This document shows positions 38,838 to 47,474 of a DNA stretch of 50,863 nt, one piece after another. Source of the stretch: CAZJQD01 sp964548165 [NCBI: uncultured bacterium] (GTDB lineage Bacteria > UBA8481); assembly GCA_964548165.1 (NCBI GenBank), contig CAZJQD010000003.1, forward strand, positions 4,532-55,394, given 5' to 3'. Numbering within the stretch: the first letter of the stretch is position 1; each line of letters begins with the position of its first letter. A program made the translations under genes and the position numbers. The notes beneath the pieces are model-generated. The model ran no database searches, was not told the origin of the DNA, and saw only the letters and a list, made by a program, of their open reading frames with translations.

Positions 38838-39754
38838 AGAGAGTCGCGCCGGAGTCGCCCACAGCGCTCATCACGTTCGACAGGCTCTGGCGCGCTTACG
38901 GACCGAACGTTGTTCTCAAGAACTTCTCGCTGGCCGTATCGCCGGGCGAAGTCGTCGCCCTCCTGGGACGCAATGGCGTCGGGAAGACAACAGCGCTCAA
39001 GACTCTGCTGGGCCTTCAACGCCCGACCAGCGGGCGATGCACTCTTTTGGGGCATGACTCATGGTCGGCGCCAGTCAGCCTGCGTCAACGCGTGGGATAC
39101 ATGGCGGAGAACAATCCCTTGGAGCCATGGATGCGCATCCGCGACCTCGTGGCTTTCACGAGCGGCTTCTACCCCCGGTGGCGAACCGACCTGGTCGATG
39201 GACTCTTGAAAAGCTTTGGTCTCGACCCCTTCCGGCGGGTCTCGGAACTCTCGAACGGACAACGGGGCCAACTGGCGCTGACCCTCGTCCTGGCTCAGGA
39301 TCCGGACCTTCTCATTCTCGACGATCCCATGCTGGGCCTCGATGCCGTGGTCCGGCACGAGTTCATGACCACGCTCGCCGATCTGCTGTCGGACGAGCGC
39401 CGCGCCGTGCTCTTCTCCTCGCACATCCTCTCGGACGTCGAGAGGCTGGCCGATCGCATCGTCATCCTGGCCGACGGCGAAGTCCGCGCCTCCGGAGCGC
39501 TTGCCGAGTTGCAGTCGGCAGTCCAATTGGTTCATGTCACGGGCTCGGACCTGTTCGAGTCCATCGCGACTCTTCCTGGAATACTCTCGCTCAAGAAGCG
39601 CGGACGCGGGTTGGACGTCGTCACTACTGAACCCCATCGCCTGGCCATTGCCGGCATCTCCTTCGAGCCTCAGGAACCTCTCTCCCTGGAGGACATCTTC
39701 ATTGCGCTCACCGCGACCGTTCCTGTTATCGCGGTCCCGAAGGTGACGACATGA
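38834..39754 (+). CDS. ABC transporter ATPase of the GntR operon
   Basis: 306 residues. Walker A GRNGVGKTT, Q-loop YMAENNPLEPWMRIRD, signature LSNGQRGQLALTLVLAQ, Walker B LLILDDPMLGLD, switch SSHILSDVERLADR. In Walker B the catalytic Glu is Asp (DD), which occurs in YtrB-like ATPases and may slow hydrolysis. The C-terminal segment ends LEDIFIALTATVPV. It powers the permease encoded next, overlapping by ATGA. Confidence 0.92.
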   Translation: MKRVAPESPTALITFDRLWRAYGPNVVLKNFSLAVSPGEVVALLGRNGVGKTTALKTLLGLQRPTSGRCTLLGHDSWSAPVSLRQRVGYMAENNPLEPWMRIRDLVAFTSGFYPRWRTDLVDGLLKSFGLDPFRRVSELSNGQRGQLALTLVLAQDPDLLILDDPMLGLDAVVRHEFMTTLADLLSDERRAVLFSSHILSDVERLADRIVILADGEVRASGALAELQSAVQLVHVTGSDLFESIATLPGILSLKKRGRGLDVVTTEPHRLAIAGISFEPQEPLSLEDIFIALTATVPVIAVPKVTT

Positions 39755-40398
39755 TCCGCGCCCTCCTCGGACGCGAGTATGAGGCCCGATGGGGATTTCC
39801 TCTCGCCGCGAGCGTGATATCCGGATTTCTCTGCCTGAGTTCCCTTGGAGGAGTCCTCTTCCCGGCACCCTATCGCAGCGAACCCTTTACCCTCCTGAAT
39901 TCCATCCTCCTCAGCGGCCTGTATTGGCAGAGCATGGTCCTGGCTGGACTCCTCGGACTTCAACAGGTTCGCGCGGAAACCCAGGCTCGGACCGAGAGCC
40001 TGCTCTTTCATCGTCCGGTCACGCGTCTTCATCTCTTCGCGTCCAAGATGCTGTTCGGAATTCTCGTCATCCTGCTGGCCCCGCTCGTCCCCTTCCTGGT
40101 CCTGGTCACGGCGACAGCTCTTCCCGGATATCACGTAGGTCCCTTTCGTTGGGAGATGGCGTATCCCGGGATCGCGCAGATCGCCTCTTCTCTCCCCTTC
40201 TACGCGGCCGTCTTCTGGGCCGCTTGCGGTCAAGGACGCGAGCGATGGGCCGGCATCGCCGCTGCCCTGATCACGCTCGTCTGGTCACTGGCCTACGCGG
40301 CCTGGGGAGCGCCACCTCTCTCCGAGGCGGCGCACGGGGTTCTCTTCGTCATCATGCTCCTCGGGGCCCTGAATGCGTATCGAGGGCGCGAAGCGTGA
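39751..40398 (+). CDS. ABC transporter membrane subunit of the GntR operon
   Basis: 215 residues with about six hydrophobic segments (e.g. LAASVISGFLCLSSLGGVL, FGILVILLAPLVPFLVLVTATAL, FYAAVFWAACG). The cytoplasmic QQVRAETQARTESLLFHRPVTRLHLFASKML is the coupling-helix region of ABC-2-like permeases. Its stop TGA overlaps the GTG start of the next gene (GTGA). Confidence 0.85.
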   Translation: MIRALLGREYEARWGFPLAASVISGFLCLSSLGGVLFPAPYRSEPFTLLNSILLSGLYWQSMVLAGLLGLQQVRAETQARTESLLFHRPVTRLHLFASKMLFGILVILLAPLVPFLVLVTATALPGYHVGPFRWEMAYPGIAQIASSLPFYAAVFWAACGQGRERWAGIAAALITLVWSLAYAAWGAPPLSEAAHGVLFVIMLLGALNAYRGREA

Positions 40399-41735
40399 GA
40401 CTCCCGTGGTCGCGGCTTCCCGCCTATCTCGTCATCCTGTTCCTCACCGCGACGCTGACATGCGTGGTTGGTTTCATCCTGCTCTTTCTGCAATACCAAG
40501 ACCGACCAGGCCGCCCAACCTCGTCCCGCGTCGAACCCCGAACCAGAACGGCGCAGGCCCTTTCTCCACTCGACCAACTGCACGAGGTTGGCGCTTTGCA
40601 TCATTCCAAGCCGGCCCGAAGTCTCCCGTTCCTCAAGCGCTACGGCTTTCGATGGGCCACGAATGAATTCTGGTTCCTGCGAGAGATGTCGGCCAGGGTG
40701 CAGGAGGAAATCTATTTCCTGCCCGACGAACGCGTGTTTGCATTCTACCGAGAGGGAGACCGCCTGCAGGGAAAGCTGGGCCCCGGCGGGTACCGCGAGG
40801 GTGAGGCGACCATGGAAGGTTTTTCCGAGCCCATGGAACCGCTCTGGTATCTCGATTCGCCGGCCGGGGATCGAGACGCCACGTTCTGGCTCCATACCGA
40901 CTCCTACTTCGCCCTCGTCAACCTCAGCGCACGCACCGTTCAGCTTCATGATGGAGACGATGTGCTTCACATAGCGGACTTCGAACAATGGTCCGCGGAA
41001 GGGCCGGCGGGGTCATCTTCCCCGTACGGGCAGGTGCTGGCCACGGCCCGAGCGTTCCAGGTCAGAACGATGAGTAGAGGAATGAGCAACGAGCAATCGG
41101 TCCGCGGAACATTCCCCGACTCCTTCTCGGCTCGTCCCACGCGAGTCCGTATCTCCACGCACGGCGAAACCATCGCCTTCGCGATTCCGCGGGACAGCAG
41201 CCACGTCACCTGGCTCATCTACAACCACCTGGGCCTCCTGCAAGAGAGTATTCATGAGACAACGACCAGGACGACGAGCGCGCCCGTCACGCCCGCTCCC
41301 AGCACGGGCGCCTCTCTTTGGTCGATAGTCGGATGGTATGCCTTTTTGCCGTGCCCTCTGCCCATTGCCGCTATCGTGTACGGCTATTTAAGCGCGACAG
41401 GAACGGTTGTTCACGGAATGAATGGCGAACTCCCGCCATCCCTCCAGCTCGTTCTCGCGCTCCTGACCCTCGGTCACCTCGCGGGCGGCGGCGCCGGGTG
41501 GCTGGCCGCGCGACTCTGCGCGCGAGCCCGACCGCATGCAGTCGGGTGGGGGGGTGCCGGCATCGTCGTCGGCGTTCCCATCCTGGCTCTCATGGCCTAT
41601 GACCTCGCCAAGTCTGAGGGCATCCCCTGCCCGAGGTGTCGTCGCCTGCGGCGCTCCCCCCCCGAGTGCTCCCACTGCGGACACGTGGAATCCCTTGCCG
41701 TACCCCTGATCGGAGTTTCCAGGACGCAGGCTTGA
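40395..41735 (+). CDS. Membrane protein with C-terminal zinc ribbon, GntR operon
   Basis: 446 residues starting at GTG 40395. One N-terminal TM (LVILFLTATLTCVVGFILLFL), an extracytoplasmic domain of about 270 residues rich in beta strands, then three or four TM segments (residues 310-420), and a terminal CPRCRRLRRSPPECSHCG zinc ribbon. I recognise no family for the extracytoplasmic domain. The order ATPase, permease, one-TM sensor-like protein suggests an accessory or sensor subunit. No terminator is visible after it. Confidence 0.75.
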   Translation: MRLPWSRLPAYLVILFLTATLTCVVGFILLFLQYQDRPGRPTSSRVEPRTRTAQALSPLDQLHEVGALHHSKPARSLPFLKRYGFRWATNEFWFLREMSARVQEEIYFLPDERVFAFYREGDRLQGKLGPGGYREGEATMEGFSEPMEPLWYLDSPAGDRDATFWLHTDSYFALVNLSARTVQLHDGDDVLHIADFEQWSAEGPAGSSSPYGQVLATARAFQVRTMSRGMSNEQSVRGTFPDSFSARPTRVRISTHGETIAFAIPRDSSHVTWLIYNHLGLLQESIHETTTRTTSAPVTPAPSTGASLWSIVGWYAFLPCPLPIAAIVYGYLSATGTVVHGMNGELPPSLQLVLALLTLGHLAGGGAGWLAARLCARARPHAVGWGGAGIVVGVPILALMAYDLAKSEGIPCPRCRRLRRSPPECSHCGHVESLAVPLIGVSRTQA

Positions 41736-41830
41736 ATCGAGATCTTGGCCTCGGCGGGAACGAGGCAAACCGCCCAGGCGCACGCGCTCATACGGTTATC
41801 CATCGACGAATGGATTCCGACTCGTTGCGG

Positions 41831-41873
41831 CTTCTCCTCGTGTTTCTTCGCGGGGACGTGTCTTTGTGGTGAA
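41831..41873. repeat. Degenerate copy of a CTTTGTGGTGAA-type intergenic repeat
   Basis: cttctcctcgtgtttcttcg, then cggggacgtg, then TCTTTGTGGTGAA. On the other strand this reads TTCACCACAAAGACACG...AAGAAACACGAGGAGAAG, similar to (ACCACAAAGACACAAAGA)-type repeats seen in intergenic DNA of many environmental bacteria. Only one half is recognisable here. The surrounding 41736-41880 holds no gene. Confidence 0.35.
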
Positions 41874-41880
41874 CCCTGCC

Positions 41881-43764
41881 CTACCGGCAGGCCGGGTTGG
41901 TGCATCCGGCGCCGTGGACGGGACACACCCACGCGTTCTCGCTGGAGCCGCCGGTCGAGGTTCCACCCGTGGAGCCCGTGGATGTGCCACCCGTGCTCTC
42001 GCCGGAGCCCCCGGTCGTGGTGCCCCCGGTGGACGTCCCTCCCGTCGAACCTCTTCCGGTTCGCGGGATCCCGATGCGGAATCCGCCGAGGTCGATCGAG
42101 ACGCCGCCGCCGTCCTCGACGCGGACCGCGGGAGCCAGCTTGAACTCGATCTCGAACTTCACCTCGCGAAGCGTCTGGTTGAATCGCGGCGACCAGATGT
42201 AGACGCTGACCCGGGCCCGGCCCGGCGTCGTTCGCCGGACCTGGAACTGGTAGCGACCGGCCGGGTCCGTCTTGAGGTTCGCGAACCAGCTCCCCTCCCG
42301 GTTCTGGCGGATATCACCCCGGCGTTCGGCGGGGGCCACCTCGAGCGTTCCGTGCTCGACCATGACCCGGAGCTCGGCCTGCGTGTCGGCGCCGTACGTG
42401 CCCAGGGACCAGTTTCCCGAGACCGTCGACCGCTCCGTCGTTCGCAGGTCCACGGGATTCGGGCTGGCGGTTCCCGCGAGCTGGACGGTCTGCCCGGGAT
42501 CCATGGCCGTCGCCTGGTCCGAGCCCAGGCCGAAGATCCGGAAGGTGACCTTGTTGGCGGCGTCGGGCGACGTCACCTCGATGAGGTTCTCGCCGGGCCT
42601 CAGCACCGTGTGCCAGGCCGGGACCTTGCCGCCGGAGCGGAAGATGCCGTCGCCGCCCGTGGCCGGAGCCGCGTTGTTCACCATCATCACCGAGCCGACC
42701 GTGTTGCGGAAATGAGCCGTGGCGCGCGACGCGGGCGTGTCCGCCAGCCGCGGCACGTAGGCCTCGACAGCCATCTCCCTGGGCGGATCGACGAGTCGCC
42801 CGACCTCGACCGAGCCGAGGTCGACAAACCAATTGCCGGCCGTATCGGGTTGCATGCGGGAATCGCGGCGAGCGCCGGCCGGCCGGATCAGGCAGTCCCA
42901 GGCCGCGGCCCAGGACCGATCCTCGCCGAGAAACTCCACCCATGTCGGGGGCGCGAACGTCCCGGTGAAGACGATCCCCGCCCTCGTCGCCTCCGGCGTC
43001 GCGTTCACGGCCTCCCTGCCCGGGAACCGACCGCGAGCCGTCACGTCGAACCAGCCGTCCTCCGCCGTCGAGGCCACGAGGATCCGGCCCGCGGCCTCCT
43101 GCCCGTTCCACGTCCAGCGAACCGAAGGGGCGGCCGCGACGCGCACTCCCTTGAGATGGTCGTTGGGCACGGTCACGCCCCACGTCAGGCGATGCCCCTC
43201 GTGCGTGACGATGTCCCGGACCACGCGCGACGTGATCGTGACGGGATCGAGATAGTTGGCGCGCCCCTTGCGGGTATCGGGCGCGTAGCGCACCCACTCC
43301 ATCCGGTAGCGAAAACTTCCGATCGCGCGCGGCGGTTCGAGGTAGAACGCGGTGGAAGGCCGGGCCAGCGCGATCGAGATCGTGTGCACGGCCGGATCCG
43401 CGGCCGCCGTGAACGAGACGGTCGCGCGACCGTCCCGGTCCGTGGAGACCGTCTTGCGCTCGCCCGTCGGCTGGCACTCGACGACGAGCCCGAGGTTGGG
43501 GATGGGCAGGGAGGGGCCGCCGCGCACCACGGGAGCCCAACCGGTGGCCTGGAGGACCACCTCGAAGCGGTTCCCGCAGAGAACCTCCATCGGCGCCAAC
43601 CGCCACCGGACGGCCGCGCCTCCGCCGTCGGTCACCTGCTGCTCGGTCACCGCGGTCCGGAACTCGACGCGCGCGGGTTCGCCCGAGGCCGCCTCCCGCC
43701 ACTCGCCGATCCCGAGGGAGGAGAACGCGGCCGCCAGGATGAGAAAGACCGAGAGCTTCCTCAC
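41881..43764 (-). CDS. Secreted multi-domain protein with Cys-rich C-terminal tail
   Basis: 627 residues starting at GTG 43764, which overlaps the previous stop (GTGA). Signal peptide 1-20 (KLSVFLILAAAFSSLG). The body is built of beta-sandwich, Ig-like segments (FEVVLQATGWAPVV, ATVSFTAAADPAVHTISIALARP, TDPAGRYQFQVRRTTPGRARVSVYIWSP). A linker of about 45 residues rich in Gly, Thr and Ser follows, then the last 16 residues, WVCPVHGAGCTNPACR. No family is recognised. It is translated with the 43761-45152 gene. Confidence 0.7.
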   Translation of the reverse strand: MRKLSVFLILAAAFSSLGIGEWREAASGEPARVEFRTAVTEQQVTDGGGAAVRWRLAPMEVLCGNRFEVVLQATGWAPVVRGGPSLPIPNLGLVVECQPTGERKTVSTDRDGRATVSFTAAADPAVHTISIALARPSTAFYLEPPRAIGSFRYRMEWVRYAPDTRKGRANYLDPVTITSRVVRDIVTHEGHRLTWGVTVPNDHLKGVRVAAAPSVRWTWNGQEAAGRILVASTAEDGWFDVTARGRFPGREAVNATPEATRAGIVFTGTFAPPTWVEFLGEDRSWAAAWDCLIRPAGARRDSRMQPDTAGNWFVDLGSVEVGRLVDPPREMAVEAYVPRLADTPASRATAHFRNTVGSVMMVNNAAPATGGDGIFRSGGKVPAWHTVLRPGENLIEVTSPDAANKVTFRIFGLGSDQATAMDPGQTVQLAGTASPNPVDLRTTERSTVSGNWSLGTYGADTQAELRVMVEHGTLEVAPAERRGDIRQNREGSWFANLKTDPAGRYQFQVRRTTPGRARVSVYIWSPRFNQTLREVKFEIEFKLAPAVRVEDGGGVSIDLGGFRIGIPRTGRGSTGGTSTGGTTTGGSGESTGGTSTGSTGGTSTGGSSENAWVCPVHGAGCTNPACR

Positions 43765-45152
43765 TGGCCCATCACCTCCCGCGTGAGAGCCTCCGGGTCG
43801 TAGGTCTGTCCCGTCGTCGGGTTGAACTCGGTCACGCCGTTCCCGCCGCCAATCCCGCGAAGACCACCCGCGGATCCCTGGAAGCGGATCAGGTACCCCT
43901 TCCTCTGCCCGGATCCCGCCGGGAGCGGATCGCAGATCATGAGGATGGAGCCGCGCCCGGTCACCAGCCACTGCACGCCGTACACGCGGATCCGGTGGCG
44001 CCGGCCCTGGACCGTCATCTCGTAGTCGTCGGTGTAGGCCTTGAAGTAGTCGGCCGAGAGCCCGCGGCGTTCCATCTCCGCCTGCGCCTCGGCCGCGGCG
44101 TCCTGGACCTTCTGCGAGAGCGCCTCGGCCTGCCGCTGGAACTCCGGATGCGGCTGGGCGCCCGCGGCGTCGTAGACGCCGTCCGTCACGGCGTCGCCGA
44201 TCTTCCCGTAGAGGAAATTCGGCATCGTCCGCTTGAGGTCGCCGATGAGCGCCTTGCCGCCCTCGCCCACGCCCGCGCCGATGAAACCGTTGATGAAGTC
44301 CTTCCCGATCTCGCGCGGCACGTCGGCCATGATGAACCGCCCGTTCGTGATGATCTCGGTGAGGACCGCCTTGAAAAAGTTCCAGATCGCTCCCTCGATC
44401 GCCTGGACGATGTACTCGCGGAGCCATCTCCGCAGCGCCGAGGCTCCGGCCCTGGCCTCCCAGAGATGCTTCGTCGCGTCGGCGATCGGTCCGCCGCCCA
44501 TGGTCGCGAGCGCGAGGTCGACGAGGTTGGTGGCGACGTTGACGCCGACCTTGCGGAAGAACCGGCCCACCCAGCGCGCGGTGAAGTACTTCTCCATCGC
44601 CTCGCAGCAGGAGCAACCGGGGCGCGAGGACGTGGCCGTCGACGACTGGTGATCGTGGATGAGCTGGCGAAGCCCGTTGGCGCCCGAGAGCGTGAGGCCG
44701 ATCTCGGGATCGAAGGGCGAGTCGTCGGGGTTGGGCGTCACGACGCGCGGCTTGACGTTCACGCGGTAGCCGACCTTCACCTTCCGGTTGGGGCCCACCG
44801 TGATCTGCGCGCGGAACGTGGTGCGACCGACGCCGTCCTCGCGCGAGACCGGGGTGGCGGCGCCGTCAAAGGTGATCTGCGCCGAGACCCGCTCGAGCCC
44901 GTCGTGGGCGACGACGAGGACGGCCTGGAGCGTGTTGGAGGGATAACCGCCGAAGACGTAGTCGACGAACCGATCCCGACCGAGCGGCGGGACGACCTCG
45001 TCGCCGTTCGCCAGGACGCGGAACGACTCCACGCGCACCATGTAAGGCGCCTCGACCGGACGGAGCGTGTCGGCTTGAGCGGGCGGGTGCCCCATGACGG
45101 TGGCCAATACGGCCAGGACGAAGATGAGCGCCACGATCCCCCGCGTCTTCAT
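43761..45152 (-). CDS. Secreted protein, unknown function
   Basis: 463 residues. Signal peptide 1-27 (GIVALIFVLAVLATVMG, AQA cleavage site). Residues 35-135 are a beta-rich domain (VLVVAHDGLERVSAQITFDG, RAQITVGPNRKVKVGYRVNV). At 180-183 sits GCSCC, followed by a helical region to about 350 with repeated amphipathic stretches (IGKDFINGFIGAGVGEGGKALIGDL), and a final beta-rich part (RHRIRVYGVQWLVTG). No family is recognised. It has its own promoter, so it may be transcribed apart from the upstream genes. Confidence 0.7.
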   Translation of the reverse strand: MKTRGIVALIFVLAVLATVMGHPPAQADTLRPVEAPYMVRVESFRVLANGDEVVPPLGRDRFVDYVFGGYPSNTLQAVLVVAHDGLERVSAQITFDGAATPVSREDGVGRTTFRAQITVGPNRKVKVGYRVNVKPRVVTPNPDDSPFDPEIGLTLSGANGLRQLIHDHQSSTATSSRPGCSCCEAMEKYFTARWVGRFFRKVGVNVATNLVDLALATMGGGPIADATKHLWEARAGASALRRWLREYIVQAIEGAIWNFFKAVLTEIITNGRFIMADVPREIGKDFINGFIGAGVGEGGKALIGDLKRTMPNFLYGKIGDAVTDGVYDAAGAQPHPEFQRQAEALSQKVQDAAAEAQAEMERRGLSADYFKAYTDDYEMTVQGRRHRIRVYGVQWLVTGRGSILMICDPLPAGSGQRKGYLIRFQGSAGGLRGIGGGNGVTEFNPTTGQTYDPEALTREVMGQ

Positions 45153-45158
45153 AGAAAC

Positions 45159-45186
45159 ATCATATTTGCCCTGCGTGATGGAACAA
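45159..45186 (-). promoter_or_regulatory. Leaderless promoter of the 43761-45152 gene
   Basis: Reading leftwards: TTGTTC (45186-45181), 16 nt, TATGAT (45164-45159), then exactly 6 nt to ATG at 45152. The predicted transcription start is the A of ATG. Confidence 0.55.
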
Positions 45187-45247
45187 GGGGGTCAGGGGCT
45201 ATTTTCTAGGATTCCTGATCGTTCGGGTCGAGGGACGTCTCCCCGCC

Positions 45248-46513
45248 TCACCGCGCCGCGCGGGCGGCTCGTTCCAGGTCGCGAACCGGGAAGACCTGGA
45301 TGGTCGCGAGCGGTTCGGCGCCCGCGCCGCCCGCGCTGATGGCCCGACCCGCACCGGCGTTCCCGCCGATGACAAAGACCTGGTTCCCCAAGAGCGCCGC
45401 AGCGCCCTGGCGGGAAGGCTGCATGCGGAGCGCCAGCTTCGCCCACCTCCGCGTCTTGAAGTCGTAGACGCCGATCTGCGTCATCTCGACGTAGTCGCCG
45501 AACGAGTAAAGGAGGTCGCCAACGACGACCGACCGTTGCGCGCTCGTCGGAAACGGCAGGTCCGGAAGGCGCGTCCATCGGTTCGTGGCCGGGTCATACT
45601 CCTCGAACGCCGTGACGGCCCGTCTCCCGTCGAATCCCGCCACCGCGTACAGCTTGCCTCCGTAGGCGACAAGCTCGCACTGGCGCGCGACCTCCATCGA
45701 GGCCCCCTCGCTCCAGCGATCCGACGCGATGTCGTAGATGAAGAGCCGGTTGTCGGGCCGCGTGTTGGCGTTCGAGAGGTAGGAGCGGCTGTCGGGTTCC
45801 CGCCGCGCATCCGCGCGGGGCGGACTGCCGCCCAGAACGTAGATCCGGCCGTCGAGGATCTCCGACGCGGCCAGGTACCGCGAGGACGGCAGTGGGGCGC
45901 CCTTTGTGATCACGCCGGTCGCGAGATCGTAGATCTCGAGATCGTCCGGAAAGACCTTTCTCCAATCCCAGTTTCCCGATGCCGTGGTCATGCCGGAGAC
46001 GATGTAGATCTTCCCCTGGTATGCCTCCGCGACCTGGTAGCGTCGACGTATCAGCCCCGTCTTCACGCGTTCTACTCGCACCCGGGAATCGATCAGCTCC
46101 AGGTCGCTCCGAAAGATCGCCTGGGTCTGGCCGGGCCCATGACCGCCAATTACGACGATGCGATCGTTGACGACGACGGCCGCCATCCCCGTCCTCGGGA
46201 CGACCAGCTGGCCCACGGCCTGCATCGCATCCGTCTCCCACTCGGTCCGGTCGTTGAAGTAGCGCGGCAATCCCTCCGGCGGATACGGCGCGCGTGTCGC
46301 AGGCTCATACTCCGGCGCCACCGTGACCACCTCTTCCCCGGACTCCGGATCACCCCCGGTCCCGGCCGGGTACTCGTCCTCAAGCCGAGCGATCCGCGCC
46401 TCGATCGCGTCGAGCCGCTCTCCCAATGGGACGTCCCCGCATCCCGCGACGAGGGCCAGGATCAGGGCGCCGCCGCCGGCCCATCCACGACGCACACCAA
46501 GCCACACGTTCAT
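45248..46513 (-). CDS. Kelch-repeat lipoprotein
   Basis: 421 residues from ATG 46513, coupled to the gene upstream by ATGA. Signal with lipobox ALVAGC (Cys25), a short coiled coil (LGERLDAIEARIARLEDEY), a linker, and then six kelch blades, each with a hydrophobic strand and GG/AG pair: IVVIGGHG, IYIVSGMT, IYVLGGSP, LYAVAGFD, LYSFGDY, VFVIGGNA. A complete six-bladed propeller is likely. Kelch propellers bind proteins or glycans. Located in the envelope. Confidence 0.85.
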   Translation of the reverse strand: MNVWLGVRRGWAGGGALILALVAGCGDVPLGERLDAIEARIARLEDEYPAGTGGDPESGEEVVTVAPEYEPATRAPYPPEGLPRYFNDRTEWETDAMQAVGQLVVPRTGMAAVVVNDRIVVIGGHGPGQTQAIFRSDLELIDSRVRVERVKTGLIRRRYQVAEAYQGKIYIVSGMTTASGNWDWRKVFPDDLEIYDLATGVITKGAPLPSSRYLAASEILDGRIYVLGGSPPRADARREPDSRSYLSNANTRPDNRLFIYDIASDRWSEGASMEVARQCELVAYGGKLYAVAGFDGRRAVTAFEEYDPATNRWTRLPDLPFPTSAQRSVVVGDLLYSFGDYVEMTQIGVYDFKTRRWAKLALRMQPSRQGAAALLGNQVFVIGGNAGAGRAISAGGAGAEPLATIQVFPVRDLERAARAAR

Positions 46514-47433
46514 TCGACCTTGAAGGCGGCTTGGCTTCGGTGAAACTCCGGGGAGCGCGACAACTCGTCGCCTCGCGCATTGAACGCGGTGACCGACCAC
46601 GAGTAGACCTTGCCCGCGCTGAGGGCGACGCGATCCGGAACCAGGAGGAACGTGTCGGACGTCCTGAGCGGCGGCTGGTTCACCAGGCCCCGGGAACTCC
46701 TCCCCCGCTCATCGCTCTCCATCAGCGACACCTCGTACTCCGCCGCCCCGGGATACGGCTCCCACGCGAGGCGCACCCGGTTCCGGGCGAGTGTCTCCCG
46801 CCCCAGGGGAGAAAGCGCCGTCACGGCGGCGACGAAGGCGAACTCCGGTCCCACGCCCGGCTTCTCTGGCGACGCCTCCACGTAGGGAAGCACCGGCAGA
46901 TCGTGAGTGTTCTGTTGCAGCATGCCCGAGAGCGCGCTGTCGGCCACGGCATGATCGAGCTCGAATCCCTGGTAGCGGTACTTCCCGGGCGGGACGCGGA
47001 CGACGTAGAACCCCTGGGAATCGGAGGTTGTCCAGGCGGAGCGGATGCCCGAGAGGAGGAGTCGGAGCCGGACGCCGGCGCGCGGACGGGCGTCGGCCAA
47101 GACCTTGCCGCGAATGGTCGCGGCGCCCTCGGCGAGCACCTGGCGCGTCTGCCAATCGAAGTCGGACCCGAACGACATGCCCGTGGTCCCGAGGAAGCCC
47201 ACGCGGACGCCCGCATAGACCGGAGCCGTCTCGACCACGGTCGGCGCGGCGGACTCCATCCGCATCGCCTCCATCGCCAGCTTCCATTCGGCCTGCGTGG
47301 CCTGGATGCGCTCATCCACCGCCGCGAGCCGCGCCTCCAGCTCTGCGACGCGCCGCGCCTCCTCCGACTGTCCGCATCCACCGAGGCACATCGCAGCCAG
47401 GACGCTCCCCGCCAACCACCCTCTTCGGATCAT
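46510..47433 (-). CDS. Lipoprotein with coiled coil, CarboxypepD-reg-like and FN3 domains
   Basis: 307 residues. Start ATG 47433 is set by GGGAGGAAG directly before it. Lipobox LGGC (Cys20). Residues 25-60 form a coiled coil (VAELEARLAAVDERIQATQ). Residues 105-160 resemble a carboxypeptidase regulatory-like sandwich (TIRGKVLADARPRAGVRLRL, SDSQGFYVVRVPPGKYRYQGF). Residues 210-300 are an FN3-like domain (VRLAWEPYPGAAEYEVSLME, YSWSVTAFNARGD). Probably surface or periplasmic binding. Confidence 0.8.
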   Translation of the reverse strand: MIRRGWLAGSVLAAMCLGGCGQSEEARRVAELEARLAAVDERIQATQAEWKLAMEAMRMESAAPTVVETAPVYAGVRVGFLGTTGMSFGSDFDWQTRQVLAEGAATIRGKVLADARPRAGVRLRLLLSGIRSAWTTSDSQGFYVVRVPPGKYRYQGFELDHAVADSALSGMLQQNTHDLPVLPYVEASPEKPGVGPEFAFVAAVTALSPLGRETLARNRVRLAWEPYPGAAEYEVSLMESDERGRSSRGLVNQPPLRTSDTFLLVPDRVALSAGKVYSWSVTAFNARGDELSRSPEFHRSQAAFKVE

Positions 47434-47474
47434 TCTTCCTCCCATGGGAATCCCTCGACGGACACCTGGCCCCG

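Noticed and set aside
41866-43803. 645-codon plus-strand frame opposite the Ig-like secreted protein
   Set aside because: Arg-rich shadow without signal or domains; the minus-strand frame has a signal peptide and coupled start.
43765-44616. Upstream extension of the 41881-43764 protein
   Set aside because: Out-of-frame shadow of the 43761-45152 gene; the GTG at 43764 starts a signal peptide and overlaps that gene's stop.
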